Assembly: GCA_035610835.1 (NCBI GenBank)
Contig: CM069457.1
Location: 36,358,553-36,422,552, forward strand
Length of the DNA: 64,000 nucleotides
From: Ophiura sarsii
Taxonomy: Eukaryota; Echinodermata; Ophiuroidea; Amphilepidida; Ophiuridae
Direction of reading: 5' to 3'
Shown: in pieces, positions 33,539-45,534 of the stretch
How positions within the stretch are numbered: position 1 is the first letter of the stretch
How the letters are laid out: each line of letters opens with the position of its first letter
Made by a program: the position numbers and the translations under genes
The notes under the pieces: generated by a model
Databases searched by the model: none
Seen by the model: the letters and a program-made list of their open reading frames with translations, nothing else
Told to the model about the DNA's origin: nothing

Positions 33539-34593
33539 GGTCATGTGTTTTAAGCTCGCCTCCTTTCGCGTTACACACGGATTTTGGCTTTCGCGACATG
33601 AATTTAACTTTACACATTTATATTTGCTTGTATACCCCCCCTGAGGTAGTAAAAGTATACATTTTCTGAAGGGAAATTGCATGAGGAAACCAAATATATC
33701 ATTAAAATTATAGTACGACCAAGAACTAAAATGGTATGATCGGAAATGTTCGGAAAATATCAGAGTTTTTTAATTTTTAATTTGAGATCCATATATTTTG
33801 TATACCTATCCCTATCATTATTTTGTTTACATATTTGAATTCCTCATGAAATTACCCATTAGATGATATATATTTGTCAAAGTTACTACGTCGGTATGGT
33901 AATTATACCGGCTAGTGAGTATCTCAAATTTTTATTTTATATATTTTTAGAATTTTCAGAATTATTTGTTTAAGGATGAACCCTTCCATGATATAAACTG
34001 CATTTCTGAATTCCTCTAGTTACAAGCTTTCCAAAAATGTATACTTTTGCTATCATAGGTTGAAAACTTTTTCAGTTATAGTCATTTTTATAAATCCGGT
34101 AAATTAAGGCTGATTATTCATGTTGACTGTGTAGCGAATAGGAAGAAAGCTGATGATCATTGTCTTATCCATAATTAATTAGTTGTTAATAATAGTTGAC
34201 AAGTCTATTGAACCACATACTTAATTACTACTAAATATCCTTTGAAATGGGACCAAAATTGTGTTTTTAACATTAGGGGATGACTAGTTATTGTAAAAAG
34301 AACAAAGCATGGGATTATCCCCATTGAGTTTGTACAGGCAGCACCCCTTCCAGAAACACCCCTTCCAGCACCACCCCTGGTCCCCAAACATCAAACAGCT
34401 GTATCTCCCTTTCTGTATTAGCTATACCAATGCCATTTGGCAGGCAGATAGCTTGTTATTAGGGCTTTAAAATGATACCAAATTTGTTGAGATAGCTTTT
34501 GTGGTTTTAAAAATATTTGAGGAAAATGACAGCATGAAGCTAAAAAATGTAACGGCACCACCCTATTGGGAGGCGAGTTCATAACGCGTGACC
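33539..34593 (+). mobile_element. 4-bp-TSD element family, copy C
   Basis: Same ends as copy B, flanked by atag (33535-33538, 34594-34597). 1055 bp, differing from copy B by scattered substitutions only. It is inserted within the older inverted-repeat arm that mirrors 27.5-28 kb. Confidence 0.88.
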
Positions 34594-34800
34594 ATAGAGA
34601 AAATAGCGACATCAGAAAGATATTTATTTTGACAAATGTGTAGGCTACAAGGTCAAGAAAAGATGAATTTTTGAATGAGAAGATATCCACGCACCTATAT
34701 AAATAGGATTTGACCTTGATATGGGTAAAATTAGAATACTGTTTGGGGAATAAGTTCTCTCGATGGTGTGCGTAAGCAGTTCCGGGCGGTAGTGTATATA

Positions 34801-35720
34801 GGGGAGAGCGGGTAGCGTACGCCCTATGGGCAGGTTCGCCCACCCCGTGATTCTCATCTTTGCGGCCACTTGTTGAATCTGTCGAACACACAATAGATAA
34901 AGTAGTATGTTGCAAGCTTCCCACATTAAAACATGTTTGTCAACTATCATCCAAAACCAGTTTTGCCTAGTACAAAAGTGAATTTTCTTCCATTTTTCAT
35001 ATTGAATTTTTTTTCCAAAGATATTCGTAGAGAAGGTTTTAATGTAAATTATCATTAAAATTATCATTAAGTAGGTATGGAATTGATTATGGGTTTGATA
35101 CAGTTAACAACCCATCAATGAATGTATGTGGGACATCCGTGGTATAGGTCAATGCACTTATTGCGCTATATTATGGGGCACATACGCCCTATGATGATAG
35201 GTTCGCCAATAGGGATTTATATAGTTATGATTTTGCATAATTTCAAAATTGCAATTTTCCTCTTACAAGATAATTGTAACTGTAAACATAGTTATACACT
35301 AATATTAGAGGAGAATATTTCGAAATGTGATATTTCCTATTATTTTAAAATTCTAAACGAGTTTGTTCCGCAAAAGTGCATCCACCCCTATATTTTGGAC
35401 TCCTAAATTTCATTTTGGAATAAAATAACGAAGAATAACGAATCTATGTATTGGATTATGGTTCTTTGTGTAGCCTAATTCTGAGCCTAGGGCGAATGGG
35501 CGAACCTACCCCGGCTTCGTGCAAGTTCTCCTTTTTGAGACGCCTGTCTTTATAATTTACTCCTGCTTTTACAGTAAGGCCAGTACTGAGATCATGGTCG
35601 TCGGCCTATGTAGCCAAGATATCAATCTTTCGCATAATATTATCCATTCAATCTTTAAAATTGGTGTATCTATATAGAACTCTTCAAATGAAAATAGGGC
35701 GAACACTCTCCACTCTCCCC
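34801..35720. mobile_element. TA-flanked 'ggggagag' element with ggcgaacc subterminal repeats
   Basis: ggggagagcgggtagcg at the left and ctctccactctcccc at the right are inverse, with TA outside each. Four inverted or direct copies of 'gccctat..ggttcgcc' (34830, 35190, 35490, 35695) lie inside. The longest frame (35122-35406) has no known domain. End design resembles the element at 47459-50004. Confidence 0.65.
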
Positions 35721-35722
35721 TA

Positions 35723-36840
35723 CATATGAGTAAATATAATGCAGTTCTATAATATTTTGACCTGAAATTGAATGCTTCCGTCAGTACCTCAAGCTATCCC
35801 ATGGTTTACTTTTAATATACCAAACTTTTTCATTCCAGTGACCCTCCCTGTTACGCAATTGTGTGTCACATTTCTTCATTAATACACATTACTTCAGTGA
35901 TCATAACACACAACCCCATCCCTCTCGCCCCGTGTCTTATCTTAACCCAAGGCATAACCCGAACCATCTCCCGTAGCGCAGCATAATTCTCCAATTTTCC
36001 CGCCCGCTTGTGTAGGGGTGCGTGGTTGGGATGTGTGCGCGTTTATTGTTCATGGCCTACCAGATAGAACACCTACAAAAGTGTTGGAAAATGCGAAATT
36101 GTTCAGAGAATACATTCATGAGTAAATGCATTAAGCCTATTTTCTAACCTGAAATTGAATGTTTTCCCGTCATAAAGTTAACTAAATATAATACAGGTCT
36201 ATATTCTGATCCGAATTTGTTTCCCGTTATTGCCAAGCTATATCCCATGGTTAAGAAACCACACTATTTTATAAAACACCCGTGGCCCTCCCGGCCTGTT
36301 ACGCTATAAGTTTAATCTCGCTAATCATTATCAAATCCTACATCTGACACCATGTTACGTGATTTTAATTCACCATCCCTTGTTTTGATCTATCAGAAAC
36401 AACATTATTTCATTACCTCATGGCCCTCGGTTATTCCACATTTCTTCATTAACCCGGCCCGGCCCCTTCCAAACCACATTACTTCATAACCCTCCCCCAC
36501 CCCGCTGCGGGTTTATTTCTACCCCAATGTCTAATCTCCCGTAGCACAGTGTATTTCTCCATTATTTGCCCGCTCGCGTGTATGCGCGTCTATTTTCACG
36601 GCGCACTACGACGCGTTATGTGTTACTCGCGGCGATTGCATGGTTGCAGTACGCGTGAAGATAAACAAACACTGGCCCGTAGAAACAGTCTGAAAAAGCC
36701 CTGTGTTTTTGCTCATATCTTGGTCAATTATGTACGGTTTTCACCAATTTATAGCTTAAAAACTCCCATTATCTATTACCTATTATCAGTACAACGTGCG
36801 CGTTAAGTTGAAAACTGAGAGAGCCTTTTATTGATACATA
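35723..36840 (+). repeat. Dispersed direct repeats 'acctgaaattgaatg...cccgt'
   Basis: Similar blocks at 35757-35830, 36090-36260 and 36440-36740 share acctgaaattgaatg, gctat.tcccatggtt, cccgtagc.cag and the ccgc(c/t)cgc.tgtgt stretch. 27.54-27.66 kb is another relative. A decayed tandem repeat is likely. A frame at 36549-36806 overlaps it and is not a credible gene. Confidence 0.55.
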
Positions 36841-37289
36841 GTCACATAGTCAGTATGCATACAACATTACGCAAATTATAGTATGGAACGGGCTCCCGCT
36901 AGTAAGTAGCGCCTACCAGGGGGAACCACTAAATAATTCCCCCATTGAAATACACGCATTTCGGCTCTTTTTCAAGACCGTGTTTTTACCCCACGTAACA
37001 ATGTTGGAAGTTTTTATTTCGCATGAATGTCTTTTCCGCTACGGGCACCTAAACAGCGCCCTCACCATTTTAAACCGATATATTCGCTTCCTCACCGGTT
37101 CCGGCAACGACATCCTTCCGCAGCCTCCCGCGCGTATTCGATTCCCATGATTTTTGACCACATTAGCAATGCTGACGTTCTATCCTATCGTGTTCATAAA
37201 AAATCAGCAAGATTTACTCCTGATTGTTCTTCCAATTGCCGGTCATTTATTCGTGTGTACGAAAATATCAATATGTAAGCTTGAAAATA
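36841..37289. other. Gene-free stretch
   Basis: A frame at 37027-37278 has no recognised domain. Nothing else is seen. Confidence 0.3.
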
Positions 37290-37299
37290 TCAAACTTTC

Positions 37300-37585
37300 A
37301 CTACAGATTGAAAACTTTTAATCGAAAAACGGTTGAAACTTTCAATCCAATAGATTGAATAGTTCAATCTAAATTCTGGATTGTAAATGTTTTCAATCCA
37401 AATTAGATTGAACATAACAATCTAATAGATTGATTAATAGATTGATACCTTCAATCTTTTCCAGATTGAAACCTTCCAATCCAAAAAAAGATTGAATGTC
37501 AAACGTAAAAGTTTGTTCCCTCACGGCAATCTATGAAAGATTGAATAGTCAATCTTTTAGATTGAATTTTCAATCTTTGGAATTA
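37300..37585. repeat. Alternating AGATTGAA/TTCAATCT array
   Basis: About 285 bp made of agattgaa and ttcaatct words in both orientations (agattgaatagttcaatct, ctaatagattgattaataga). Neighbouring words pair into many 8-20-bp hairpins. Non-coding. Confidence 0.8.
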
Positions 37586-39185
37586 AGAGAGTATTCTCGC
37601 TGTTTGGCTTAAATTTTATCTGAAATGTTTTATTTCGGACAACGTTAAACTAATTTCAGGCAAATTTGACATACATACCAATGAACGAAATCATTGCACT
37701 TGCGAAATGTGGATATGCACGCAATAGCATTATTCACACATCAACATCAGCGCGTGTGCATTGTTTGTTTGATTGTTTTCATTTATCTCGAAACAACACA
37801 TACGCTGAGTGACACATACATTGTGTTGTGTGAATCACTACACTCAGTAGTGGTAACATTCACCAACTTCGCTTCATTCATGTGTATCCGTGGTACAATT
37901 TGAATTACGCGCATTTTGGTTAAAATATGTTGTAATTATGGCGTGCAATTAGGCATTGCCTTGAAAACTTTATGAAGAAGTACGTGTGTCCACTCGTTAT
38001 GATCAATGAGGAAATTGACCAATATTTGACAAGAAGTATTTTTCCTGATTTTAACCTATGTCAAATGATATGATTTTTCAGATGGAAAGCAGATAATGAA
38101 CACTTCTAGCGAGCGAAACCGACGGGGTCATCACTGTTGCAGTGCAGCGGACCTTCATTGGCCCTAAAGAACAAACTATGAATCGCAGCAAATCCGCAGA
38201 CATTTCTTGCCCGACAAAAACCTAATGATTGCCTACAGAATTCTTATCATTATCATCCCTAGATGAACACTTTTGGTTTGTCAGAAAACCTTTGAACACT
38301 TGCTAATGGGAGACTGACCAATCAACAAATCTGCTATGGTCTCTATCTGCTATGGTATCTATCCTTGAATGCCCGGCGAGACTTCACCTAATGTCAAAAG
38401 CTGTCAACCACATAATATAGAATCTCAACTTCAGAACATGGACCTGAAACAGCTAATCAACTTGACAAGCTAAGTAGATTTTGTTTCTGATATTGTTATT
38501 TGTATCGTATTGTTTTTACAATCTTGGTGCTGTAGCGTAAGTTAATCTGTGAGACACGATTTTGAGAAAATTTACCCCGGCGGTACGCGAAGATCGTGGG
38601 GGAAATAACGGAATCCAAAAAAATAGCTCAAATAAGCGTTACGTGTAGGCCCTATTTCATGTTGTGGACCCATTATAAACGCACATAATATGGGGAGAAC
38701 ATTCGCACTTTAATCAAAAGATATCAAAATTATATATGTTGAGGGTTGGGTGCACACATCGTTCATAATATATAAATGGAAATATCTTGATGAGACATCT
38801 TTACTCAGAACATTTAAAGTGTAAAAAATGTTCTTACCATCTGTGCGTCAATATAATGGGTCGAAAAGAAGAAAAAATTATGAGTATGGAAAATAGGAGT
38901 GCAATTTCAATTGTGTGTCATATTTGTTTTTCATGTATTAGCCATGGTAGCATGTATCTAAATAGCGTCGTGCAATTACATTTCAGTTTTGATATAGTCG
39001 ATGGCTTTTATAATATAAATTCTATGTGGTTGGTACAAATGCGACTGAAACCTTATTCAAATCCTTTATTATTCCAGAATGAATACTAATGACGAGAACA
39101 TACGCCAGTAATTTGGTTCTTCACAAATACCAACCAACAACAACTGCTTTAACTGTAAGGTTTGATCCAATGGTTGCATCAACTA

Positions 39186-39649
39186 ACTGCTCACAAAAAG
39201 TATCGAAACACTTAGAAATGATCCAATATATAACGGCTCGAAAGGGTATGCATTAATCGAAGCAAATAACCAAGTGCATAATTTTGTTCTGCGTATTTTG
39301 ACACCTCGATCGATGAGATACGATGTTGCGGAGCGGAGTTATTGTCATTTCAATGGTCGTGGGTCCAGTTTCAAAAGTGACAATCACCCTATAGAAAGAG
39401 GTTTGCATTACTGTTTAGAATGATCAGATTCGTGATTTTCAATAGGGATGAGTGTCACCTTGGAAACTGGACCCACGATCATTGAAATGACAATAACTCC
39501 GCTCCGCAACATCGTATCTCAACGATTGAGGTGTCAAAATACGCAGAACAAAATTATGCACTTGGTTATTTGCTTCGATTAATGCATACCTTTTCGAGCC
39601 GTTATATATTGGATCATTTCTAAGTGTTTCGATACTTTTTGTGAGCAGT
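39186..39649. mobile_element. 464-bp near-perfect palindromic MITE in the left arm
   Basis: actgctcacaaaaagtatcg to about 39360 is repeated in reverse from 39455 to 39649 with few changes. CTA precedes and TTA follows; the right arm at 50775-50800 shows the site without the element (tagttgatgcgacc). A PIF/Harbinger-type TWA site is possible. Confidence 0.85.
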
Positions 39650-40559
39650 TTAGATCATTCTCCTCATAGAAGTATCAGTAAAAGAAGACGAGAACAAAGC
39701 TGTACATCAACCCGACATCAATCAACAATGCCCCATGAACCTGCATCCATGTCATCCCTGCCAAAGGCGTTAGACCGACCAGACTAATATTTGAGGTAGG
39801 GAACGTAGACAAATACAATTAGTATGACTAAGCTGCCGAGTGCTATAAGGAATTAATAGCACTCATCGACAGTGACTATTTTAGTGATGATTTATGTGGC
39901 AGAGCTCTACCCTACACACCAGATACACACCACTTTCACAGTAGGACACCTCTCACTCACCAAGACTTAGACAATCATCTACTAAACACACACACACACA
40001 CACCAAGTTGGCTAATAATTGCAGTGCTGAAATTAATCAGGTTATTTACGATGTCAAATTTACAGCATTCTGAAGCTGTACAATAAGTGAAATTTGTGGA
40101 ATTCTGGATTGGCTGTGTATGTGCTATTATTGATGTATACAGCAGAAATATCAAATTATCATCTCCATTATGTGCTTTTATATTCGGCAGTATCAGTTGC
40201 CCTACTGAATTAAATCAACAACAAAAAATGATATAATTATAAAAACCTTATTAAAGAATTGATGGCACCTTCCAGTGAGCTCATCAACGCCACCCAATTT
40301 GTCCTCCAAACAATTGCAAATGCCGTTAGCTTAAATTTGATCTGAAATGTCTAATTTCGGACAACATTAAGCTAATTTCAGGCATATTTGATTTAAAAAC
40401 AATTAACAAATTCATTGCACTTGCGAAAAATGTTGATATGCTCGCACATCAACATCAGCGCGTGTGCATTGATTTTTCCAATTTATCTCGAAACAACTCA
40501 TACGCATTTATATTGACCTATATATAATTCTAAACTCCTAACTAAATTGGTTTTGCTAA

Positions 40560-41679
40560 GGCCAAAAAAGGTTAGTCTCAGAGAAACCCGCTCGCATTGG
40601 TATGTGATAGGCTTCAGCGCATAATAGCTCTATGCGGCGGCGATGGGTTTTTGTTTTTGGGCGGCGGCGCAGCCTTCACTCGCTTTTCTATTAGCATGGG
40701 TTTTGAAAAAGTCGCAAATTTAGGTCTTTCTAGACATGAGGCCGCGATGTTTTTAGTATATTGTCCATAATTTGATATCATAATTTTTGTTGGGTAGTCA
40801 TTATTTTAGTGCCAAAAATGTGAGAAATATGGTTATGTCACATCAGAAAAACAGGTCGAAAGAGGAAAAACGGTGCAGTATTTCGGAAGTTATATTAATT
40901 ATGATAATTAAAATAAAACGGCAATATATACATTTGTACATCGACAAATTTGATATAGCCCATGTTAAGGTGTGCCATTATTATGGGATATTTATTAGAA
41001 TTGTCCTTAATTTAATCTTGTTTTTCGGATATAAAAGAAATCTTGTTTCTTGGAAAATATTTGTTAATTTGTTCAATTTTCTTTTGGGCCATAATTTAAA
41101 AAAAAAAAGTTGTTTCTCGGATAAAAATAATCTTGTTTCTCGGAAAATAGTTGTTATTTTTTTCAAAATGTTGGCCATTGTAAAAACAATCTTGTTTTCT
41201 CTGATTTATTTTGTCACAATCAAAACTGCGTTTCTCTTTTGTCTCTATTTTAGGGGGCGGGGCGAGAAAAGTTGCAAATTAAGGTCTTGACAAAAACAAC
41301 CTTTTCGGAATTTGTTTGTAAATTTAATTTTTTGGGGACCATAATAAAAAAAATCTTGTTTATCGGACAATATTTGTTCATTTTTTTCTGCCACATAACG
41401 TTGGCAACTACAAGCCGTATTTACCAATGCTGCTATTTTGGCTCTTTCTATTTGCCTCATATCGCCATTTCCTTTTGACCACCACCTTTCCATTTTAATC
41501 TGTGCTCGAATCAACAAGCAAGTGGTATACATAATTTGGAAACCGGTCAAATTTAAACATGGCCGATAAATTAAAAAAACAAATAGCATACCTCATAGCC
41601 AATAAAAAACATTTAATAAATCGCACAGCACATAGCTTTTTGGCAAAATGTTTCTGAGACAAACGTGTGTTTTTTTGCC
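40560..41679. mobile_element. PIF/Harbinger-like element, left-arm copy (1.12 kb)
   Basis: TAA flanks both sides (40557-40559, 41680-41682). The ends, ggccaaaaaaggtt and (reverse) ggcaaaaaaacacacgtttg, and the subterminal cccgctcgcattggtatgtg and gcttcagcgcata identify it as a diverged relative of the MITEs at 2639 and 8275. The interior repeats 'tcttgtttctcggaaaatatttgtt' about five times and encodes no transposase. Confidence 0.8.
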
Positions 41680-42236
41680 TAACCAATTATTATTTATTTT
41701 GTACTAGGAAATAACACGTCATTGCAGCATTTATTCTTTGCTTTGAGACATGATGTAATTGTATATAAGTTTAATTGTTGCAGTCTGTAATTATAATAAA
41801 TAAAAAATCTAAGTCATTAATGAATGAAATGAATGTATTTTGTAATGGAAGATTTATCAAATTCCTTGACAAAAGTGCTCGAGAAAAAAAAACATCTAAG
41901 AATACCAGTCCTGTCCCTAACGCTAAAACGTGTTTTAACTATTCTGTATCGACAATGCCATTAATATTCCCCTTAAATGTGATTTATTTATTTCATCACA
42001 TTTTACGATTTTTATTTCTGCTTCTTTTCTTTCAGTATTCGACTGATTACGTGTGCTGGATGCTGTGCATTTTGAATGGAGTAATTTCATGTGAATATCC
42101 AACATAATACCGACTGCTTTGAATATTGGGAATATTGGGAACATTTAAGCAACACATAATTTAAGCAACACATGATTTTTAAATGGTCGAATTGGTGGCA
42201 ACTGGGTGCCCCACAATTTTGTCATTAGCCGCGGCG

Positions 42237-42483
42237 CAGCCCTTTTATGGCAAAAGGATGTATCTTATATGTACTTTCCTAATGATATACTTCCTTTTAA
42301 CATGGATTGTGTTAACTTAGTTCAATAATCCTCACTTAGGAAAAGGTTGCAACTTGTAGAGACAATAAAAGTAACATACTGCCTTTTACCACTACATGTT
42401 TTAAGGAGAAAAAAGCTAACTTTGATCATGTTAAAAGGAAGTATACTGTTAGAAAACTACATTCTTTTGCCATAAAAGGGCTG
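42237..42483. mobile_element. cagcccttttatg MITE, uninterrupted copy
   Basis: 247 bp with inverted ends cagcccttttatggcaaaag and cttttgccataaaagggctg. It is the same element as 18478-19257 without the nested insert. The right arm at 46800-46830 lacks it. The outer boundary may extend a few bases further (gcggcgcag / ctgcgcgc). Confidence 0.88.
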
Positions 42484-42839
42484 CGCGCCTGTAGATCATT
42501 CTTTTGATTTTTGGGCATCGGTAAATGTTGCATTCCCTTATGTACCCAATCTTTTAAAATACCACAAAGATGCGAATTTTTCCAATTTAATGTTATGCAC
42601 GAGTTTCAAAAGGTAATCAAAAATGTCCCCTGATTTGGCATGATAGTTTATGATATTTAATTTTAGAAGCGCGCTCGTGATTATTTTTGGAGTTGTATTC
42701 AGAAACGATAATCAATCGTTCAAGTTCTCAATCAGATAAAAAGAAATCATTGTAAACTATCGCTAACAGATCTGGGGTTGCACTATCATTTATAGGGTAA
42801 AATCTGGATTATTCCAATTATTCCAATCCTTCACATTAT

Positions 42840-43545
42840 AACACTCATGAATATTCAATATTAACACAATTGATATTTGCATAATCCTGAATATTCCAGA
42901 TTATTCCAATTCATATTAGCATAATCATGAATATTCAAATACATTTTACAATTTGCATAATCATAAATATGATTATTCCAATTCATATTAGCATATTCAT
43001 GAATATTCAACTTTATATATGCATAATCATGAATATTCATATTAGCATATCGTGAATATTCCATAATATTTTGATTATTCGAATTTGCATAAGCTGGATT
43101 TTTCAACAACAATCAAATATTAACATTTATATTTGCATAATCCGGAACATTTGAATTCATATTAGCATAATAATGAATAATCAAATTCATAATCAGTTGT
43201 ATTATTCGGATTATTTTAATTCATATTAGCATAATCATGAATATGCAACTTTATATGAATATGGATTCATTTTGGATTATCTGGATTATTCAAATTTGCA
43301 TAATCATGAATATTCAAATTTATACGAGCATAATCATGAATATTCAACTCAACATTTGCATAGTGAATAATCAAATTTATAGTTGCACAATCCGGATTAT
43401 TTGAATTCATATTAGCATTATCATTTGGATTGTTATAATTTATATTTGCATATGAATATTGGATTATCCGGATTATTATTTGAATAATCCTGATAATAAA
43501 TAAAATAAATTTGAATATTCATGATATGAATTTGAATTTGCATAA
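42840..43545. repeat. AT-rich ~30-bp repeat field, left flank of the core
   Basis: Repeats of tcatattagcataatcatga followed by atattcaa, alternating with tatatttgcataatc. attTGCATAat words match the POU octamer consensus ATTTGCAT. Units are degenerate and occasionally inverted (tccggattatt). Confidence 0.85.
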
Positions 43546-43559
43546 TTTATTTCGGAGGA

Positions 43560-45530
43560 ATTAAGTTCATTTGATGGAATAGCAGAATCATGAAATTTAA
43601 GCTGGATTATTCAAATTGATATTTGATGGAATAGCCATTTCAGAGGGGGTAAGTTTATTTGATGGAACCGCTTTTTATTTCATAGGGGTTAAGTTTATTT
43701 GATGGAATAGCCATTTCAGAGGGGGAAGTTTATTTGATGGAACAGCTTTTTATTTCAGTGGAAGCAAGTTTATTCGATGGAATAGCCATTTCAGAGGGGG
43801 TAAGTTTATTTGATGGAACAGCTTTTTATTTCAGAGGGGGTAAGTTTATTTGATGGAACAGCTTTTTATTTCAGAGGGAGCAAGTTTATTTGATGGAACA
43901 GCCATTTCAGAGGGGGTAAGTTTATTTGATGGAACAGCCACTTCAGAGTGGGTAAGTTTATTTGATGGAATAGCCATTTCAGAGGGGGTAAGTTTATTTG
44001 ATGGAACAGCTTTTGAAATGATTATTCCATCAAATAAACTTACCCCCTCCAAAATAAACTTACCCCCTCTGAAATGGCTATTCCATCAAATAAACTTACC
44101 CCCTCTGAAATAAAGCTGTTCCATCAAATAAACTTACCCCCTCTGAAAATGGCTATTCCATCAAATAAACTTACCCCCTCCAAAATAAAATATACTAGCC
44201 CCCTCTGAAATGACTATTCCATCAAATAAACTTACCCCCTCCAAAATAAACTTACCCCATCTGAAATGGCTGTTCCATCAGAGGGAGTAAGTTTATTTGA
44301 TGGAATAGCCATTTCAGAGGGGGTAAGTTTACTTGATGGACAGCTTTTTATTTCAGAGGGGGCAAGTTTATTTGATGGAATAGCCAAATCAGAAGGGGCA
44401 AGTTTATTTGATGGAACAGCTTTTTTATTTCAGAGGGGTAAGTTTAAATAAACTTACCCCTCTGAAATAAAAAAGCTGTTCCATCAAATAAACTTATTTC
44501 AGAGGGGGCAAGTTTATTTGATGGAATAGCCAAATCAGAGGGGCAAGTTTATTTGATGGAACAGCTTTTTATTTCAGAGGGAGCAAGTTTATTTGATGGA
44601 ATAGCCAATTCAGAGGGGGTAAGTTTATTTGATGGAACAGCTTTTTATTTCAGAGGGGGTAAGTTTATTTGATGGAATAGCCAAATCAGAGGGGGCAAGT
44701 TTATTTGATGGAACAGCTTTTTTATTTCAGAGGGGGGAAGTTTATTTGATGGAACAGCTTTTTATTTCAGTGGGAGCAAGTTTATTTGATGGAACAGCCA
44801 TTTCAGAGGGGGTAAGTTTATTTGATGGAACAGCTTTTTATTTCAGAGGGGCAAGTTTATTTGATAAACTTACCCCCTCTGAAATGGATATTCCATCAAA
44901 TTAACTTACCCCTCTGAAATGGCTGTTCCATCAAATAAACTTACCCCCTCTGAAATGGCTATTCCATCAAGTAAACTTACCCCCTCTGAAATGGCTATTC
45001 CATCAAATAAACTTACCCCCTCTGAAATGACTATTCCATCAAATAAACTTATCCCCTCCAAAATAAACTTACCCCATCTGAAATGGCTGTTCCATCAGAG
45101 GGAGTAAGTTTATTTGATGGAATAGCCATTTCAGAGGGGGTAAGTTTATTTTGGAGGGGGTAAGTTTATTTGATGGAATAGTCATTTTAGAGGGGAACAG
45201 CTTTTTTATTTCAGTGGGAGCAAGTTGATTTGATGGAATAGCCATTTCAGAGGGGAGGTTTTTTTTATTACAGAGGGGCAAATTTTCATTTCATTTCAAA
45301 TTTAAACTTGCTCCCTCTGAAATGGCTGTTCCATCTAATAAACTTACGCCATCTAATAAACTTACGCCATCTAATAATTAAACTTACGCCATCAAATTAC
45401 CCCTTCTGAAATGGCTATTCCATCAAATAAACTTGCTCCCTCTGAAAAGTCTGTTCCATCAAATGGCTATTCCAACAAATAAACTTGTTCAGAGGGGGTT
45501 TATTTGATGGAACAGCCTTTTTCAGAGGAT
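43560..45530. repeat. Core array of 37-40-bp units with repeatedly flipped orientation
   Basis: The unit is agtttatttgatggaatagc + catttcagagggggta, with a variant gaacagctttttatttcag. Plus-oriented runs: about 43560-44010, 44276-44455, 44490-44865, 45090-45300, 45485-45530. Minus-oriented runs: 44017-44275, 44456-44489, 44866-45085, 45300-45484. Adjacent opposite runs make long hairpins. Open frames across it (e.g. SEGVSLFDGTAISEGVSLFD) merely translate the unit, which is often a multiple of three; no start context or domain supports a protein. Confidence 0.92.
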
Positions 45531-45534
45531 GGAA

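Larger units (their letters stand above)
37604..42800 (+). repeat. Left arm of a large mirrored (inverted) structure
   Basis: Collinear inverted matches to 46479-52200 include 37850-38090 vs 51880-52140, 38090-38160 vs 51800-51860, 38530-38620 vs 51340-51440, 39661-39790 vs 50640-50770, 40170-40230 vs 50530-50600, 40259-40560 vs 50130-50450, 41510-41580 vs 47345-47450, 42110-42210 vs 46800-46905 and 42770-42800 vs 46479-46510. Divergence by eye is roughly 10-20 percent, so the copies are old. Some insertions are in one arm only (39186-39649 and 42237-42483 here). A 165-bp motif (gaaatg.t.atttcggacaac...catcagcgcgtgtgcattg) occurs at both 37605 and 40328. No genes. Confidence 0.85.

Noticed and set aside
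40787..41290. 167-codon frame in the left-arm Harbinger-like element as a transposase
   Set aside because: It is built on a repeated 'tcttgtttctcggaaaatatttgtt' phrase and AT-rich codons, with no DDE or HTH-like motif visible.
43850..45107. Long repetitive frames reading SEGVSLFDGTA... as a repeat protein
   Set aside because: They only translate the 37-40-bp DNA unit, switch strand with it, and have no start context, splice sites or domain.
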